A DNA stretch of 64,000 nucleotides from Janthinobacterium lividum (lineage in GTDB: Bacteria; Pseudomonadota; Gammaproteobacteria; Burkholderiales; Burkholderiaceae_D), in assembly GCF_011601275.1 (NCBI RefSeq), contig NZ_JAAOLY010000014.1, positions 62,001 through 126,000 of the forward strand, written 5' to 3'. The notes beneath the pieces are model-generated. The model was not told the DNA's origin, searched no databases, and saw only the letters and a program-made list of their open reading frames with translations. Each line of letters starts with the position of its first letter. The first letter of the stretch is position 1. The position numbers and the translations under genes were made by a program. Below are positions 43,915-54,081 of this stretch, one piece after another.

Positions 43915-45897
43915 ATGTTTTCTGCACGACCCATACGGCATACGGCTGCCGGCAAGGCGATACGACCACGAATTTTGGCACAAGTAGTGGCAAAAGTAAT
44001 GGGGCAACTGACACTGGCGGCCGCCGGCGGTGCCATATTGCTGTTTCCCATCGCCCATGCCCGCGCGCAGGAGGCAACGCAAGATGCTGCTCCAGAGAGC
44101 GCCAGCGCCACGGAAGCGGCGCCAGCGCCGCTGCAGTACGAGGTCAAGGTCAACGCGCCCGGCGACCTCGATGAATTGCTCGAAAAAAACCTGGACCTGG
44201 AACGCTTCCGCGGCAACCCGCGCATGGACCGCGAGCAATTGCGGCGCCTCGTGCGCGCTACGCCCGAAGAAGCCAAAAACCTCATCGCCACGGCCGGCTA
44301 CTACACCCCCGTCGTCACGGTGCGCGTCGATACGACGGGCGCCAAACCCGTCGTTATCGTCGACGTCGACCCGGGCCAGCCCGCGACCATCGACAAGGTC
44401 GAGCTGGAATTGCGCGGCTTCGACCCCACGCCGCCGCTGGCCGCCAGCGAGCCCTACGATACGGAAGCCCTGAAGCGCAGCTGGGCCCTGAAGACGGGCA
44501 GCGTGTTTCGCCAGTCCGACTGGGAAGCGGCCAAGCGCGCGCTGCTGCGCGAAGTGGTGCAGACGCGCTACCCGCGCGCCCAGCTGGTCGATACGCAAGC
44601 CGTGGTCGATCCGGAAACGCACAAGGTCTCCTTGCTGGTCGTGCTCGACAGCGGCCCCGAGCTGCGCTTTGGCGAACTGCGCATCGAAGGCTTGAAGCGC
44701 TACGACGCCAGCATCATCCGCAACCTCGACAAGATACGCCCGGGCGAGTACTACAGCGAATCGGCGCTGCAATCGTTCCAGGCGCGCCTGCAGGACACAG
44801 GTTACTTTGCCAGCGTGGAAGTGAGCGCCGACATGAGCAGCATCCTCAGCGAGCAGATCGAAGCGGGCCAGGAAAGCCAGCAAGCCGATGCCGCCGGCGC
44901 CACGCCCGACGCCAAGCCGGCCAACCGCGGTCCCGCGCCGCTGCTGCCGCTGGTCGTGCGCGTGACGGAAAACAAGCAGCAGAACGTCAGCGCCGGTCTC
45001 GGTTTCAGTACGAATACGGGCAATCGCGCCCAGCTCAACTATGACAACCTGAACGTGTGGGGCACGCGCTTCAAGAGCGCGATCACCATGGAAACGAAGA
45101 AACAGGCGGCGCACGCCAATTTTTACTTTCCAACGACGGAGCGCGGCTACAACGACAGCGCGGGCGCCTCGTTCGAGCGCAGCGACATTTCCAACGAAAT
45201 CACGGCCGTGACGACCATCTCGGCCAAGCGCAACTGGGGCGGCACCAACCTCGAGCGCAGCCTGACGTTCGAGTTCCTCAGCGAAGACAAGACCGTCGTG
45301 GGCCTGGAACAGACGCGCAGCAAGAGCTTGCCCCTGACCTACGCCATCACCAAGCGCAGCCTCGACAGCCTGCTGTTCCCCACCAAGGGCTATGTCATCA
45401 ACGCCCAGGTTGGCGGCGCCCTGCTGCCCGTGCTGACGGACGAGCGCTTCGTGCGCGTGGCCGGCAAGGCCGTGTATTACCGTCCGCTCGGTGAAAAGGG
45501 CGAGCTGATCGTGCGCGGCGAAATGGGCGCGCTCGGTTCCAAGGAAAAACGCGGCGTGCCGGCCGTCTACCTGTTCCGCGCGGGCGGCGACCAGTCGGTG
45601 CGCGGCTATGCCTACCAGGAACTGGGGGTCAAGGAAGGCGACGCCACCGTCGGCGGGCGCTACATGCTCACCGGCAGCGCCGAATACCAGTACTGGTTCA
45701 AGCCGAAGTGGGCGATTGCCGCCTTCTATGACGCCGGCAACGCGGCCGATACCGTGAAGGTGGCCATGACACCGAAATCCGGCTACGGCCTGGGCGGGCG
45801 CTACAAGAGCCCCGTCGGCCCAATCAATGTCGACGTGGCGTATGGCCACGCCGTCCACGCTTACCGTTTGCACTTCTCTCTGGGATTCACTTTCTGA
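43915..45897 (+). CDS. tamA: TamA, Omp85-family outer membrane assembly protein
   Basis: A 660-residue protein. A basic, hydrophobic signal (LTLAAAGGAILLFPIAHARAQ) is preceded by an extended N-terminus. POTRA domains occupy roughly residues 70-330. A 16-stranded Omp85 barrel follows, with FRAGGDQSVRGYAYQELG, the conserved VRGY loop-6 motif, and a terminal aromatic LHFSLGFTF. It works with TamB in moving outer-membrane proteins or phospholipids. ATG 43915 has CTGGAG just upstream; the in-frame ATG 43825 adds 30 unlikely residues. The stop overlaps the tamB start by one base (TGATG). Confidence 0.93.
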   Translation: MFSARPIRHTAAGKAIRPRILAQVVAKVMGQLTLAAAGGAILLFPIAHARAQEATQDAAPESASATEAAPAPLQYEVKVNAPGDLDELLEKNLDLERFRGNPRMDREQLRRLVRATPEEAKNLIATAGYYTPVVTVRVDTTGAKPVVIVDVDPGQPATIDKVELELRGFDPTPPLAASEPYDTEALKRSWALKTGSVFRQSDWEAAKRALLREVVQTRYPRAQLVDTQAVVDPETHKVSLLVVLDSGPELRFGELRIEGLKRYDASIIRNLDKIRPGEYYSESALQSFQARLQDTGYFASVEVSADMSSILSEQIEAGQESQQADAAGATPDAKPANRGPAPLLPLVVRVTENKQQNVSAGLGFSTNTGNRAQLNYDNLNVWGTRFKSAITMETKKQAAHANFYFPTTERGYNDSAGASFERSDISNEITAVTTISAKRNWGGTNLERSLTFEFLSEDKTVVGLEQTRSKSLPLTYAITKRSLDSLLFPTKGYVINAQVGGALLPVLTDERFVRVAGKAVYYRPLGEKGELIVRGEMGALGSKEKRGVPAVYLFRAGGDQSVRGYAYQELGVKEGDATVGGRYMLTGSAEYQYWFKPKWAIAAFYDAGNAADTVKVAMTPKSGYGLGGRYKSPVGPINVDVAYGHAVHAYRLHFSLGFTF

Positions 45898-48800
45898 TGT
45901 CCGATATTACTACCGAGTCCCACGACGCCGCGCCGCCACCGCCGGCAAAAAAACCGCGCCGCTGGGTGCGCTATGTGCTGATCGCCGCCGCCACCGTGGC
46001 CGTGCTGCTGGGAGGCGCCTTCTGGTTCCTGGGGCGCGAATCGACCTTGCAGATGCTGGTGCAAAAAGTGGCCAGCGCCAGCGGCGGCGAGATCGAAGTG
46101 TCGGGCGTGTCCGGCTCGCTGTACAACCGCATGCACCTGGGCCACGTCAGCTACCGCAGCAAGACGCAGCACATCACGGCCGACAATATCGACATCAACT
46201 GGTCGCCGTTCCAGTTCTTCTCGGAAGGCATTGCCATCAGCGAACTGCACGTGGCCAGCCTGTCCGTGGAAAGCACGGCGCCGTCCGAAGAACCGTCGAC
46301 CATGCCTACCAGCCTGGCCGCGCCGTTCAAGATCGGCATTGCCGACGCGCGCCTGGACAAGGTGACCCTGGTCAGCGCGGGCGGCAACACGGTGTTTGAA
46401 AAAATCCACTTCACCTTGTCGGGCGACAAGTCGCAATGGCAGCTGGAAGACGCCTCGGCCCTGACGCCGTTCGGCCAGGCCACGGCCAGCGCAACAATTG
46501 CAGCCACGCAGCCATTCAAACTGTCAGGCAAGGCCGGCTTGACGCAGCTCAACCCTGCCGCCGGCGAAAAACCGGCCGCCCTGGCGCTGCAGCTGGGCGG
46601 CGACTTGAACGTGCTGAATGTGACGGCCAAGGGCAGCGCGGGCGCGGCCACGGCCGACGCCCAGCTGGCGCTGGCGCCGTTCGACCCCGTCATCATCCTG
46701 CGCTCAGCCAGCATCAAAGGCCGCAACATCAATCCGGGCAAGTTTGACGCCACCTTGCCGCAGGCGGACCTGAGCCTGGAACTCGACGCCGCCATCGACA
46801 CGCGTCCCAACGCGCAAACCGTGTCGGGCAAGCTGGCCATCCTCAACCACGCCACACCGGGTCCCATCGACCAGCAAAAGCTACCGCTGCGCCAGTTCGA
46901 AGCGCGCCTGGGCGGCACCCTGACGGCCACGACCCTGGAGTCGGCCATCATCGATTTCGGCAATGCGGGCAAATTCACGGGCAGCGGCAAGCTTAACCGC
47001 GACGCGGCTGACGCACCCATCGGCAATGCGCAGCTGACCTTGCACACGGACAAGATCGACTTGCAGCACATTTACAGCAGCATCAACAGCACGAAAATCG
47101 TCGGCGACATCGTGCTCGACAGCGACGGCAAGACGCAGACCCTGCGCGCCAAGCTCGGCGAAGCCAAGCTGCGCCTGGACGTGGAAGCCGCCCTGGCCGA
47201 CTCGCTCGTACAATTGCGCAAGGCGACCTTGCAAGCAGGCAAAAGCAGCGTCAACGCGACGGGCCAGATCAGCCTGAAGGACGAGCAGCCATTCAAGGCC
47301 GTGGCCAGCACCAGCCGTCTCAATCCCGCCGACTTCGGCGCCTTCCCCGTGGCCGACCTGAACCTCGACGTGCGCGCCAATGGCCACGTGGCACCGCAAT
47401 GGCTGGCGAATGCGGACTTCACCGTGCGCCCCAGCAAGCTGCTTGACCAGCCGTTGTCCGGCAAGGGCAAGTTGACGGCCGACGCGGCCCACTTCAGCGG
47501 CATCGACGTGCAATTGGCGCTGGGCAAGAACAACGTGACAGCCAAGGGCAACTTTGGCGGCGCCGGCGAAAAACTGAACTGGAACATCGATGCGCGCCAG
47601 CTGTCCGCCCTGCAGAGCGACTTGCTGGGCACGGTACTGGCCAGCGGCGTGGTGCAAGGTACGATGCAGCAGCCGCGCACGAGCTTTGTTGCCGATGCGA
47701 AGGGCCTGGGCCTGACCAGCGGCAAGCGCCCTGCGCCCGACAGCGCCATCCACGCCAGCGGCGAAGTGGGATTGACGGGAGCCAAGCAGCAGGCGGAACT
47801 GAAAGTGGCGGGTTCGCTGCAAAAGATCAATCCGGCCGCCTTTGGCGCATCGCTACCCAACGGCAACGTCAATGCGGACTTCAACGGCAGCGGCCGCCTG
47901 ACGAGCGACTGGCAAGTGGCCCTCAACCTGGCCCTGCGCGAATCGACCCTGCAAAACGCGCCGCTGGCCGGCTACGCCAAGCTGTCGGCCAATGCGAAAC
48001 GCATCGACAGCGTGGATACGGAATTGCGCCTGGGTCCGAACAGCCTGCTGGCAAAGGGCGCGCTGGGCGGCGCCACCGACAAGCTCACCTGGAAACTCGA
48101 TGCGCCGCAACTGTCGACCCTGGGCCCCCGTTTTGCCGGCGTGCTGCAGGCGGCCGGCTCCGTCTCGGGCAAGATGGACGCGCCCGCCGCGCAGCTGACG
48201 CTCGATGGCCGTGACCTGACCTTCTTTGGCGACCAGCAACTGAAATCCATCAAAGGCAGCGCCAGCGTGGGCGCCGGCCAAGGCGCGCTCGACCCCATGG
48301 TCAGCAGCCTGGAGATCACGGGCTACAGCACGCCCACCTTCAAGCTGGCCAGCGCCCGCCTGGGCACGACGGGCACGCGCGGCAGCCATACGGTGAGCCT
48401 GGCGGCGCGCAACGACGACTTCGACGCCACCGTGCAAATCCGCGGCAGCCAGAGCGGCGCCAGCTGGACGGGCACGATCGACAGCCTGCAAAACAAGGGC
48501 CGCTATGCGCTCGTGCTGCAAGCGCCCGTGCCCGTCAAAGTGGCCGGTCCTGCCGGCAGCGGCGTGGCGGGCCTGGGCCAGCCCGAGCAGATCAGCGTGG
48601 GCAACACCGTCATCAAATTGCCGGCAGGCAGCATCACCATGCAAAACCTCGTCAAGAACGGCCCCCGCTGGACCAGTTCCGGCCAGGCGGCCGGCGTGGC
48701 GCTGACCTATCTGGCGCAAGTGATCCCCGCGCTGCAAGCCAATGCCCGCAGCGACCTGACCCTGGGCGCGCAATGGTCGCTCGACATGCAGGTGCCGACG

Positions 48801-50321
48801 GCCAAGCAGAAAGATCCCTCCCTGGCCGGCATGCTGCACATCTACCGCGAAAAAGGCGACGTGACGGTCGGCGTGGAACAGCCGCTGGCGCTGGGCTTGC
48901 GTACCCTCGATGCGCGCATCGACGTGGCCAACCAGCAACTGCGCCTGGCAGTGAAACTCGATGGCGCGCGCGCGGGCCAGAGCGATATCAACGCCACCGT
49001 GCAAATGTTGGGCGGGCGCATCAGCAACGACAGCGCCCTCTCGCTGACAGGCACCACCAGCATCGATACACTGGCCTGGCTGGCGCCGCTGACGGGCCAG
49101 CCAGGCCTGGAACTGGGCGGCGCCTTGAAGGTGGCCTTGTCCGGCAGCGGCACCATCGGCGCACCGCAATTGAATGGCGACATCAATGGCAGCAAGCTGC
49201 TGGTGAACTGGGCCGACCAGGGCTTGAAATTGCGCAATGGCGTACTGCAAGCCAAGCTGGCCGGCGATCAATTGCAATTGCAGCGCCTGAGCTTTGACGG
49301 CGGTGACGGCAAGGTGCAGGCAGATGGCTGGGTACGCTTTGCGAATGGCGAAGCAAGCCTGGAATTGAAGTTGATGGCCGACCGCCTGCAGGCGCTGTCG
49401 CGCCCCGACCGTACCTTGATCCTGTCGGGCAACAGCACCCTCGTGCGCAACGACAAACGTTTCAGCTTCGAGGGCAAGTTCAAGGCCAACCGCGCGCTGA
49501 TCGAACTGGCGCCGCAAGACACGCCGACGCAAAGCAGCGACGTGGTGGTGCTGGGCAAGGAAGTCAAGGGCGGCAAGGAAGCGCCTACACTGCCCCTGAA
49601 TATCGACCTCGAGTTCGACCTGGGCAACGCCTTCCATCTGCGCGGCATGGGCATCGACGCGGACCTGGCGGGCAATGTGCGCGCCAGAGTCATCAACCGC
49701 GCCGCGCCGCGCGTGACGGGCAGCATCAAGGTCACCAGCGGCCAGTACGCGGCCTACGGGCAAAAGCTGTCGATCGAGCGGGGCTTGATCGCCTTTACGG
49801 GCGCCTATGACAACCCGTCGCTGAACATCCTGGCCGTGCGCAAGCGCCCCGAAGGCGAGGCGCTGTCGGAAACGAACGTGGAAGCGGGCGTGGAAGTGCG
49901 CGGCACGGCCCAGGCGCCGACGGCCAAGCTGGTATCCACGCCGAGCGTGTCGGACAGCGACAAGCTGGCCTGGCTGATTTTGGGTCACGGCGCGGAAACG
50001 GCGGCCGGCGATGAAATGGCCTTGCTGACGACGGCCGCAGGCGCCCTCTTCGGCGGTTCCGGCGGCGGCTTGCAAGGCAAGCTGGCCAATTCGCTGGGCC
50101 TCGATGAAGTGGGCCTGTCGCAGGCACAGGGCCTGGAAAGCACGGTCGTCACCGTCGGCAAGCGCCTGTCCTCGCGCGCCTACCTGACGTTCGAGCAAGG
50201 CACGAGCACGGCGACGAGCCTGGTCAAGCTGCGCTACAAACTGAACCGCCGCATCACTTTGCAGTTCCAGACGGGCACGAACAATGCGCTCGACGTGTTG
50301 TATACCTGGGCGTTCGATTGA
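45897..50321 (+). CDS. tamB: TamB, translocation and assembly module subunit
   Basis: A 1474-residue inner-membrane-anchored periplasmic protein. A cytoplasmic tail of Pro/Lys/Arg is followed by one TM (YVLIAAATVAVLLGGAFWFL), then more than a thousand residues of beta-taco repeats typical of AsmA-like bridge proteins. The C-terminal DUF490/TamB domain begins at about residue 1130 (GNAFHLRGMGIDADLAG; IERGLIAFTGAYDNPSLNI) and ends in YTWAFD. It spans the periplasm to TamA and is linked with lipid transport to the outer membrane. Translation is coupled to tamA. A strong terminator follows. Confidence 0.95.
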   Translation: MSDITTESHDAAPPPPAKKPRRWVRYVLIAAATVAVLLGGAFWFLGRESTLQMLVQKVASASGGEIEVSGVSGSLYNRMHLGHVSYRSKTQHITADNIDINWSPFQFFSEGIAISELHVASLSVESTAPSEEPSTMPTSLAAPFKIGIADARLDKVTLVSAGGNTVFEKIHFTLSGDKSQWQLEDASALTPFGQATASATIAATQPFKLSGKAGLTQLNPAAGEKPAALALQLGGDLNVLNVTAKGSAGAATADAQLALAPFDPVIILRSASIKGRNINPGKFDATLPQADLSLELDAAIDTRPNAQTVSGKLAILNHATPGPIDQQKLPLRQFEARLGGTLTATTLESAIIDFGNAGKFTGSGKLNRDAADAPIGNAQLTLHTDKIDLQHIYSSINSTKIVGDIVLDSDGKTQTLRAKLGEAKLRLDVEAALADSLVQLRKATLQAGKSSVNATGQISLKDEQPFKAVASTSRLNPADFGAFPVADLNLDVRANGHVAPQWLANADFTVRPSKLLDQPLSGKGKLTADAAHFSGIDVQLALGKNNVTAKGNFGGAGEKLNWNIDARQLSALQSDLLGTVLASGVVQGTMQQPRTSFVADAKGLGLTSGKRPAPDSAIHASGEVGLTGAKQQAELKVAGSLQKINPAAFGASLPNGNVNADFNGSGRLTSDWQVALNLALRESTLQNAPLAGYAKLSANAKRIDSVDTELRLGPNSLLAKGALGGATDKLTWKLDAPQLSTLGPRFAGVLQAAGSVSGKMDAPAAQLTLDGRDLTFFGDQQLKSIKGSASVGAGQGALDPMVSSLEITGYSTPTFKLASARLGTTGTRGSHTVSLAARNDDFDATVQIRGSQSGASWTGTIDSLQNKGRYALVLQAPVPVKVAGPAGSGVAGLGQPEQISVGNTVIKLPAGSITMQNLVKNGPRWTSSGQAAGVALTYLAQVIPALQANARSDLTLGAQWSLDMQVPTAKQKDPSLAGMLHIYREKGDVTVGVEQPLALGLRTLDARIDVANQQLRLAVKLDGARAGQSDINATVQMLGGRISNDSALSLTGTTSIDTLAWLAPLTGQPGLELGGALKVALSGSGTIGAPQLNGDINGSKLLVNWADQGLKLRNGVLQAKLAGDQLQLQRLSFDGGDGKVQADGWVRFANGEASLELKLMADRLQALSRPDRTLILSGNSTLVRNDKRFSFEGKFKANRALIELAPQDTPTQSSDVVVLGKEVKGGKEAPTLPLNIDLEFDLGNAFHLRGMGIDADLAGNVRARVINRAAPRVTGSIKVTSGQYAAYGQKLSIERGLIAFTGAYDNPSLNILAVRKRPEGEALSETNVEAGVEVRGTAQAPTAKLVSTPSVSDSDKLAWLILGHGAETAAGDEMALLTTAAGALFGGSGGGLQGKLANSLGLDEVGLSQAQGLESTVVTVGKRLSSRAYLTFEQGTSTATSLVKLRYKLNRRITLQFQTGTNNALDVLYTWAFD

Positions 50322-50354
50322 TTCGCTGATTGATTCAACGCAAGCGAAAAACAC

Positions 50355-50379
50355 AAAGGGCGCCTCGGCGCCCTTTTCT
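50355..50379. terminator. intrinsic terminator, usable in both directions
   Basis: AAAGGGCGC pairs with GCGCCCTTT around a CTCG turn and is followed by TCTTT. On the other strand the stem is followed by GTGTTTTT. It lies between the end of tamB and the convergent small gene at 50399-50638. Confidence 0.85.
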
Positions 50380-50398
50380 TTGCTCTAACGCAAACAGC

Positions 50399-50638
50399 TT
50401 ACTCCGCCACGTCGAGCCCCCGCTCGATCATGCCTTCGACGTAGGCGCGCAGGTATTGTTCCAGTGCGGGGCCGGACAACACGTTGGCCGTCAGCGCGCC
50501 GTGCGGCGAGCCTTTCAGCACGCCGTCGTGGTACACGCGCGCAATCCAGGCCACGTCCGCACCCTGGGTGTAATCGAGCTCATAGTCGAACGATTCTCCG
50601 CTGACTTTGCGTGTGTAGACTTCCTTGACAATTGCCAT
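50399..50638 (-). CDS. small conserved hypothetical protein
   Basis: A 79-residue soluble protein (AIVKEVYTRKVSGESFDYEL, then IARVYHDGVLKG and a C-terminal helix LEQYLRAYVEGMIERGLD). It looks like a short beta-sheet followed by a helix. Its ATG immediately follows the stop of the preceding gene (TAGATG), which indicates translational coupling, since its own ribosome site (AAGG, ten bases up) is weak. I recognise no family. Confidence 0.7.
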   Translation of the reverse strand: MAIVKEVYTRKVSGESFDYELDYTQGADVAWIARVYHDGVLKGSPHGALTANVLSGPALEQYLRAYVEGMIERGLDVAE

Positions 50639-50815
50639 CTAAAACAGCCTTTCTTGACGAGTTTCACTGGGATGCGGGTGCGGCACGGGATCGTCCTGCG
50701 GCACCGGGTGCACGGGCCCCGGGTGGCGCCCGGGCGCTTCTTGCGGCTCCGGCGCCGGCATGGGTTCATCGACGGGCGCCGGGTCGGGCGCGCGGTGGGT
50801 ATGGATGACTGACAT
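50639..50815 (-). CDS. small proline- and histidine-rich protein
   Basis: A 58-residue, probably disordered protein with many Pro and His residues (PAPVDEPMPAPEPQEAPG; HPVPQDDPVPHPHP). AGGGAGG lies seven bases before ATG 50815. Its TAG stop directly abuts the ATG of the 79-residue gene, so the two form a small coupled pair. The function is unknown; the His/Pro content suggests metal or surface binding, but this is only a thought. Confidence 0.6.
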   Translation of the reverse strand: MSVIHTHRAPDPAPVDEPMPAPEPQEAPGRHPGPVHPVPQDDPVPHPHPSETRQERLF

Positions 50816-50871
50816 GGCTGGCCTCCCTGCAGACAAAGGAAGACCATACCACGAGATGCGCGCCGCTGCCC

Positions 50872-53367
50872 TTATTTGCCGGCCGGCTTGACGTCGGCGG
50901 CCGGTGGCGCCGCGTTCTTCACATATTTCTCCAGCCAGTTGTTGCTTTCATACAGCATCTGCATGATCGATTCGCGCGCGCGGTAGCCGTGGCTCTCGTT
51001 CGGCAGCATCACCAGGCGCGCCGTGCCGCCCAGTCCCTTGACGGCCTGGAACATGCGTTCGCTCTGGATGGGGAAGGTGCCCGAGTTGTTGTCCTGCTCG
51101 CCATGGATCATCAGCAGCGCATCCTTGATCTTGTCCGCGTAATTAAACGGCGACATGGCCTGGTAGACGGCCGGTGCCTGCCAGAACGAGCGCTCTTCCG
51201 CCTGGAAGCCGAACGGCGTCAGGGTGCGGTTGTAGGCGCCGCTGCGGGCGATGCCGGCGCGGAACAGCCGCGTGTGCGCCAGCAAATTGCCCGTCATGAA
51301 GGCGCCATACGAGTGGCCGCCGATGGCGATGCGGTTGCGGTCGGACACGCCACGGCGCACCACTTCGTCAACGGCCGCCTCGGCGTCGGCCACCAGCTGC
51401 GGCAGATACGTGTCGTTCGGTTCCTGCTCGCCATTGCCGACGATGGGGAACGATGGATTGTCGAGCACGGCGTAACCCATGGACAGGAAGGCGGCCGGGC
51501 CCCAGTAGCTGACGGCATTGAATTTGTACGGCGAACCCTTGGTCTGGCTGGCGGCGCTGGCCGTCTTGAATTCCTGCGGATACGCCCACATCAGGGTCGG
51601 CAGCGGGCCATCGCGTTTCACGTCGTAGTTCGGCGGCAGCATCAAGGTCGCCGTCAAGTCCACGCCGTCGGCGCGCTTGTAGCGGATCAGCTCTTTCTGC
51701 ACGTCCTTCAATTGCGGCAGCGGATGGGGGAAATGCGTGAGGGCCGTCAGCTGCGCCGCGCCCTGCTGTTTCAGGTTGCGCACGTAGTAATTCGGCTGCT
51801 CGGTCGGCGATTCGCGCGTCGACAGCAAGCGGCTGCCATCCTCGTCCAGCACGGCCACCACGTTTTCATAATATGGCGCGGCGCTCTGGAACAGGCGCTC
51901 CTTCTGTTTCGTCGCCAGGTTCAGGCGGTCGATGAAGGGACGGTCGCCTTCCTTCGAAGCACCCTGGCCGTCGAGCAGGATGGAACCATCGGCGGCGATG
52001 AGCAAACGCGGCAAGCCGGCAGCGTCCGCACGCATGACGGGCTGGCCCGGATCGTTGTAGCGGTCTTCGAAGGAACCGGCGTACACGAGGTCGGCCGGCG
52101 CGGAAGGTTGATCTGGCGAAATCCTCCACTGCTTGACGGCGCGCGTCTTGTACCACGCTTCGCTGAGCAGGGCCAGGTCGCCGCGGCCCCAGGCCACGCC
52201 CGCATAGCGCGAAGCCAGCCTGGCCAGCACGGCCGGCTTGGCGGTGAACGGCGCCGCCTGCGTGTAGACGATGTCGCGGATCTCAGCCGCCTTGGCCGGG
52301 TCTCCGCCATCCTGCGCTTCGGCCCACACCAGGGTCGCTGGCGCATCGACCCGCCAGCTGACGGAGCGCACGCCGGCGGACACGGCATCATTGCCTGGCG
52401 GCAGGCCTTCCTCCAGCGGCAGGGCCGCCACCGCATGCACCACCTTGCCAGTCAGGTCGCGCACATCGATCTTGTGGGCAAAGTCATGCGCCGGCACGAT
52501 ATACGAATACGGACGCACGATGCTGGTCGTCAGCAGGTGCTTGCCATCGGGCGAAGCCGACACGCGCGAGAACTGGCCCGGCTGGCCGACGAGGCGCTGC
52601 TTGCCCGCCACGTCCAGCAAGGCCAGCTGCACGGTGATGTAGTGTTCGAACAGCTGCGCATCCTGTTCGTTTTTCAGCAGGTCGGGATAGGTACGCAATT
52701 GCTTGACGCCGCCGCCCGGCACGCTGTCCTGGATGGACGGGCCCGTCGGAATGCCGCTCGCCACGGGCGCCGCGCCCAGCTTGGCCGGTTTCAGTTGCAC
52801 CAGCAAGGTCTTGCTGTCTGGCATCCAGGAAAAGCCGCGGCCATACACGGTCGACAAGGATTGATTGCCCAGCTTGCGCGCCGCTTTCGTCTGCACGTCG
52901 AGCAGCCACAATTCCACGCCCGACTCCTTCACGCCCTTGGCGGGATCGGCAAAGGCGATGTGCGTAAACGCCAGGTAGCGCTGGTCGGGCGACCAGGCCA
53001 GGTCGGCGATGCGGGGCGATGCGGGCAAGCCGCTGACCTTGATTTCCTTCTGCGTATCGATGTCGAGCAGGCCCAGTCCCGTGTGAAAGCTGAAACGGCT
53101 GGCCGAATACGTGCGCGGGTTGATGCGCAAGCCCGCCAGCTTCAGTTCCGGCTGCGCCACTTCGCTGATGCTGGGCAAGGATGGCGTGGGCAGCACGGCG
53201 GCCAGGTTGCGTTTCGGGCTCAGGCTCAGGGTCGGCGCGCGCGGCGCATCGACGATGGCTTGCAGTGGCGCTGGCGGGGCTTGATAGGCGCCATCTTGCG
53301 CCATGGCCAGGGAAGACGAGGCCATCAGGCCGACAGTGATGGGAAGCAAAGGCAAACGAGTAGACAT
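50872..53367 (-). CDS. exported S9 family prolyl oligopeptidase-type peptidase
   Basis: An 831-residue protein with a signal peptide (LPLLPITVGLMASSSLAMAQ). The N-terminal part is a beta-propeller with WD-like strands (ADLAWSPDQRYLAFTHI; FSRVSASPDGKHLLTTSI). The C-terminal alpha/beta hydrolase domain has the nucleophile Ser686 in GGHSYGAFM, the acid in IHGEQDNN, and His in NESHGYR. It resembles the glutamyl-peptidase/acylaminoacyl-type S9 enzymes of the periplasm. TGGAG lies five bases before ATG 53367. It stands as a single gene with its own promoter region. Confidence 0.93.
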   Translation of the reverse strand: MSTRLPLLPITVGLMASSSLAMAQDGAYQAPPAPLQAIVDAPRAPTLSLSPKRNLAAVLPTPSLPSISEVAQPELKLAGLRINPRTYSASRFSFHTGLGLLDIDTQKEIKVSGLPASPRIADLAWSPDQRYLAFTHIAFADPAKGVKESGVELWLLDVQTKAARKLGNQSLSTVYGRGFSWMPDSKTLLVQLKPAKLGAAPVASGIPTGPSIQDSVPGGGVKQLRTYPDLLKNEQDAQLFEHYITVQLALLDVAGKQRLVGQPGQFSRVSASPDGKHLLTTSIVRPYSYIVPAHDFAHKIDVRDLTGKVVHAVAALPLEEGLPPGNDAVSAGVRSVSWRVDAPATLVWAEAQDGGDPAKAAEIRDIVYTQAAPFTAKPAVLARLASRYAGVAWGRGDLALLSEAWYKTRAVKQWRISPDQPSAPADLVYAGSFEDRYNDPGQPVMRADAAGLPRLLIAADGSILLDGQGASKEGDRPFIDRLNLATKQKERLFQSAAPYYENVVAVLDEDGSRLLSTRESPTEQPNYYVRNLKQQGAAQLTALTHFPHPLPQLKDVQKELIRYKRADGVDLTATLMLPPNYDVKRDGPLPTLMWAYPQEFKTASAASQTKGSPYKFNAVSYWGPAAFLSMGYAVLDNPSFPIVGNGEQEPNDTYLPQLVADAEAAVDEVVRRGVSDRNRIAIGGHSYGAFMTGNLLAHTRLFRAGIARSGAYNRTLTPFGFQAEERSFWQAPAVYQAMSPFNYADKIKDALLMIHGEQDNNSGTFPIQSERMFQAVKGLGGTARLVMLPNESHGYRARESIMQMLYESNNWLEKYVKNAAPPAADVKPAGK

Positions 53368-53556
53368 GGAACTCCAGTGTATGAAGGTGGCGACAACAAG
53401 CGGGCGCACCGCACCGCTCATGGCGGCGCATTGTGACAAAGCATATTGCGTTCATGCCATGTAAATGTCAATCAGCAACTTTTGCCGTTTGACAAGCATC
53501 GCCGCCCGTCCCCATCTGGCTTACAATCGCTGTTTTACCCGCACCCGAATGCCTAC

Positions 53557-54075
53557 ATGGAAACCACTACCCTCGCCCTGCTGTTCCTGGTCCCGCTGCT
53601 GGTCTGGCGCATTTATTCGCGCCTGAAAAAACTGGTGGCGCGCCAGAAGTCGCAGTTGTGGCGCCATTGGAGCGTGGCGATCGTCTTTCCCGCGCTGCTG
53701 CTGTTCCTGGCGACGACGACGAAATTCGAGCTGTTGCCCCTGTCCAGCCTGGGCGCGGGTGCGCTGGCCGGCGGCTGGCTCGGCGTGCTGGGCTTGAAAC
53801 TGACGCGCTTCGAACAGGTCGGCAAGGACTTCTTCTTTACACAGCACCGCTACCTGGGCCTGGCCATCACGATGCTGTTCATCGCCCGCTTGCTGTACCG
53901 CGGCATGGAAATCTACCTGAACACGCGCCTGGACGTGCCCGTGCCGCCGCCGCCGTTCGGCCAGAGTCCGCTGACCATGGCCGCATACGGCCTCGTCATC
54001 GGCTACTACGCCGTGTATGCGTGGGGCCTCGTGCGCTGGCGCCAGCGCAACAAGCCGCTGCAAGCGGCCGAGTAA
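53557..54075 (+). CDS. multi-pass membrane protein of unknown function
   Basis: A 172-residue protein with about four hydrophobic segments: METTTLALLFLVPLLVW, WSVAIVFPALLLFLATTT, LGLAITMLFIARLLYRG, and LTMAAYGLVIGYYAVYAWGL, with a basic C-terminus. The arrangement recalls DUF1453 (CcdC-like) proteins, but I would not rely on this. ATG 53557 lacks a clear ribosome site. It converges on the next gene, with six bases between stops. Confidence 0.7.
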   Translation: METTTLALLFLVPLLVWRIYSRLKKLVARQKSQLWRHWSVAIVFPALLLFLATTTKFELLPLSSLGAGALAGGWLGVLGLKLTRFEQVGKDFFFTQHRYLGLAITMLFIARLLYRGMEIYLNTRLDVPVPPPPFGQSPLTMAAYGLVIGYYAVYAWGLVRWRQRNKPLQAAE

Positions 54076-54081
54076 GCCGGG

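Noticed and set aside
47853-50354. Long open frame antisense to tamB
   Set aside because: Low-complexity His/Gln/Ala/Arg composition, no ribosome site, and it lies wholly opposite a well-supported gene.
50989-53436. Long open frame antisense to the S9 peptidase gene
   Set aside because: Same shadow composition, with the sense strand carrying an intact catalytic triad and signal peptide.
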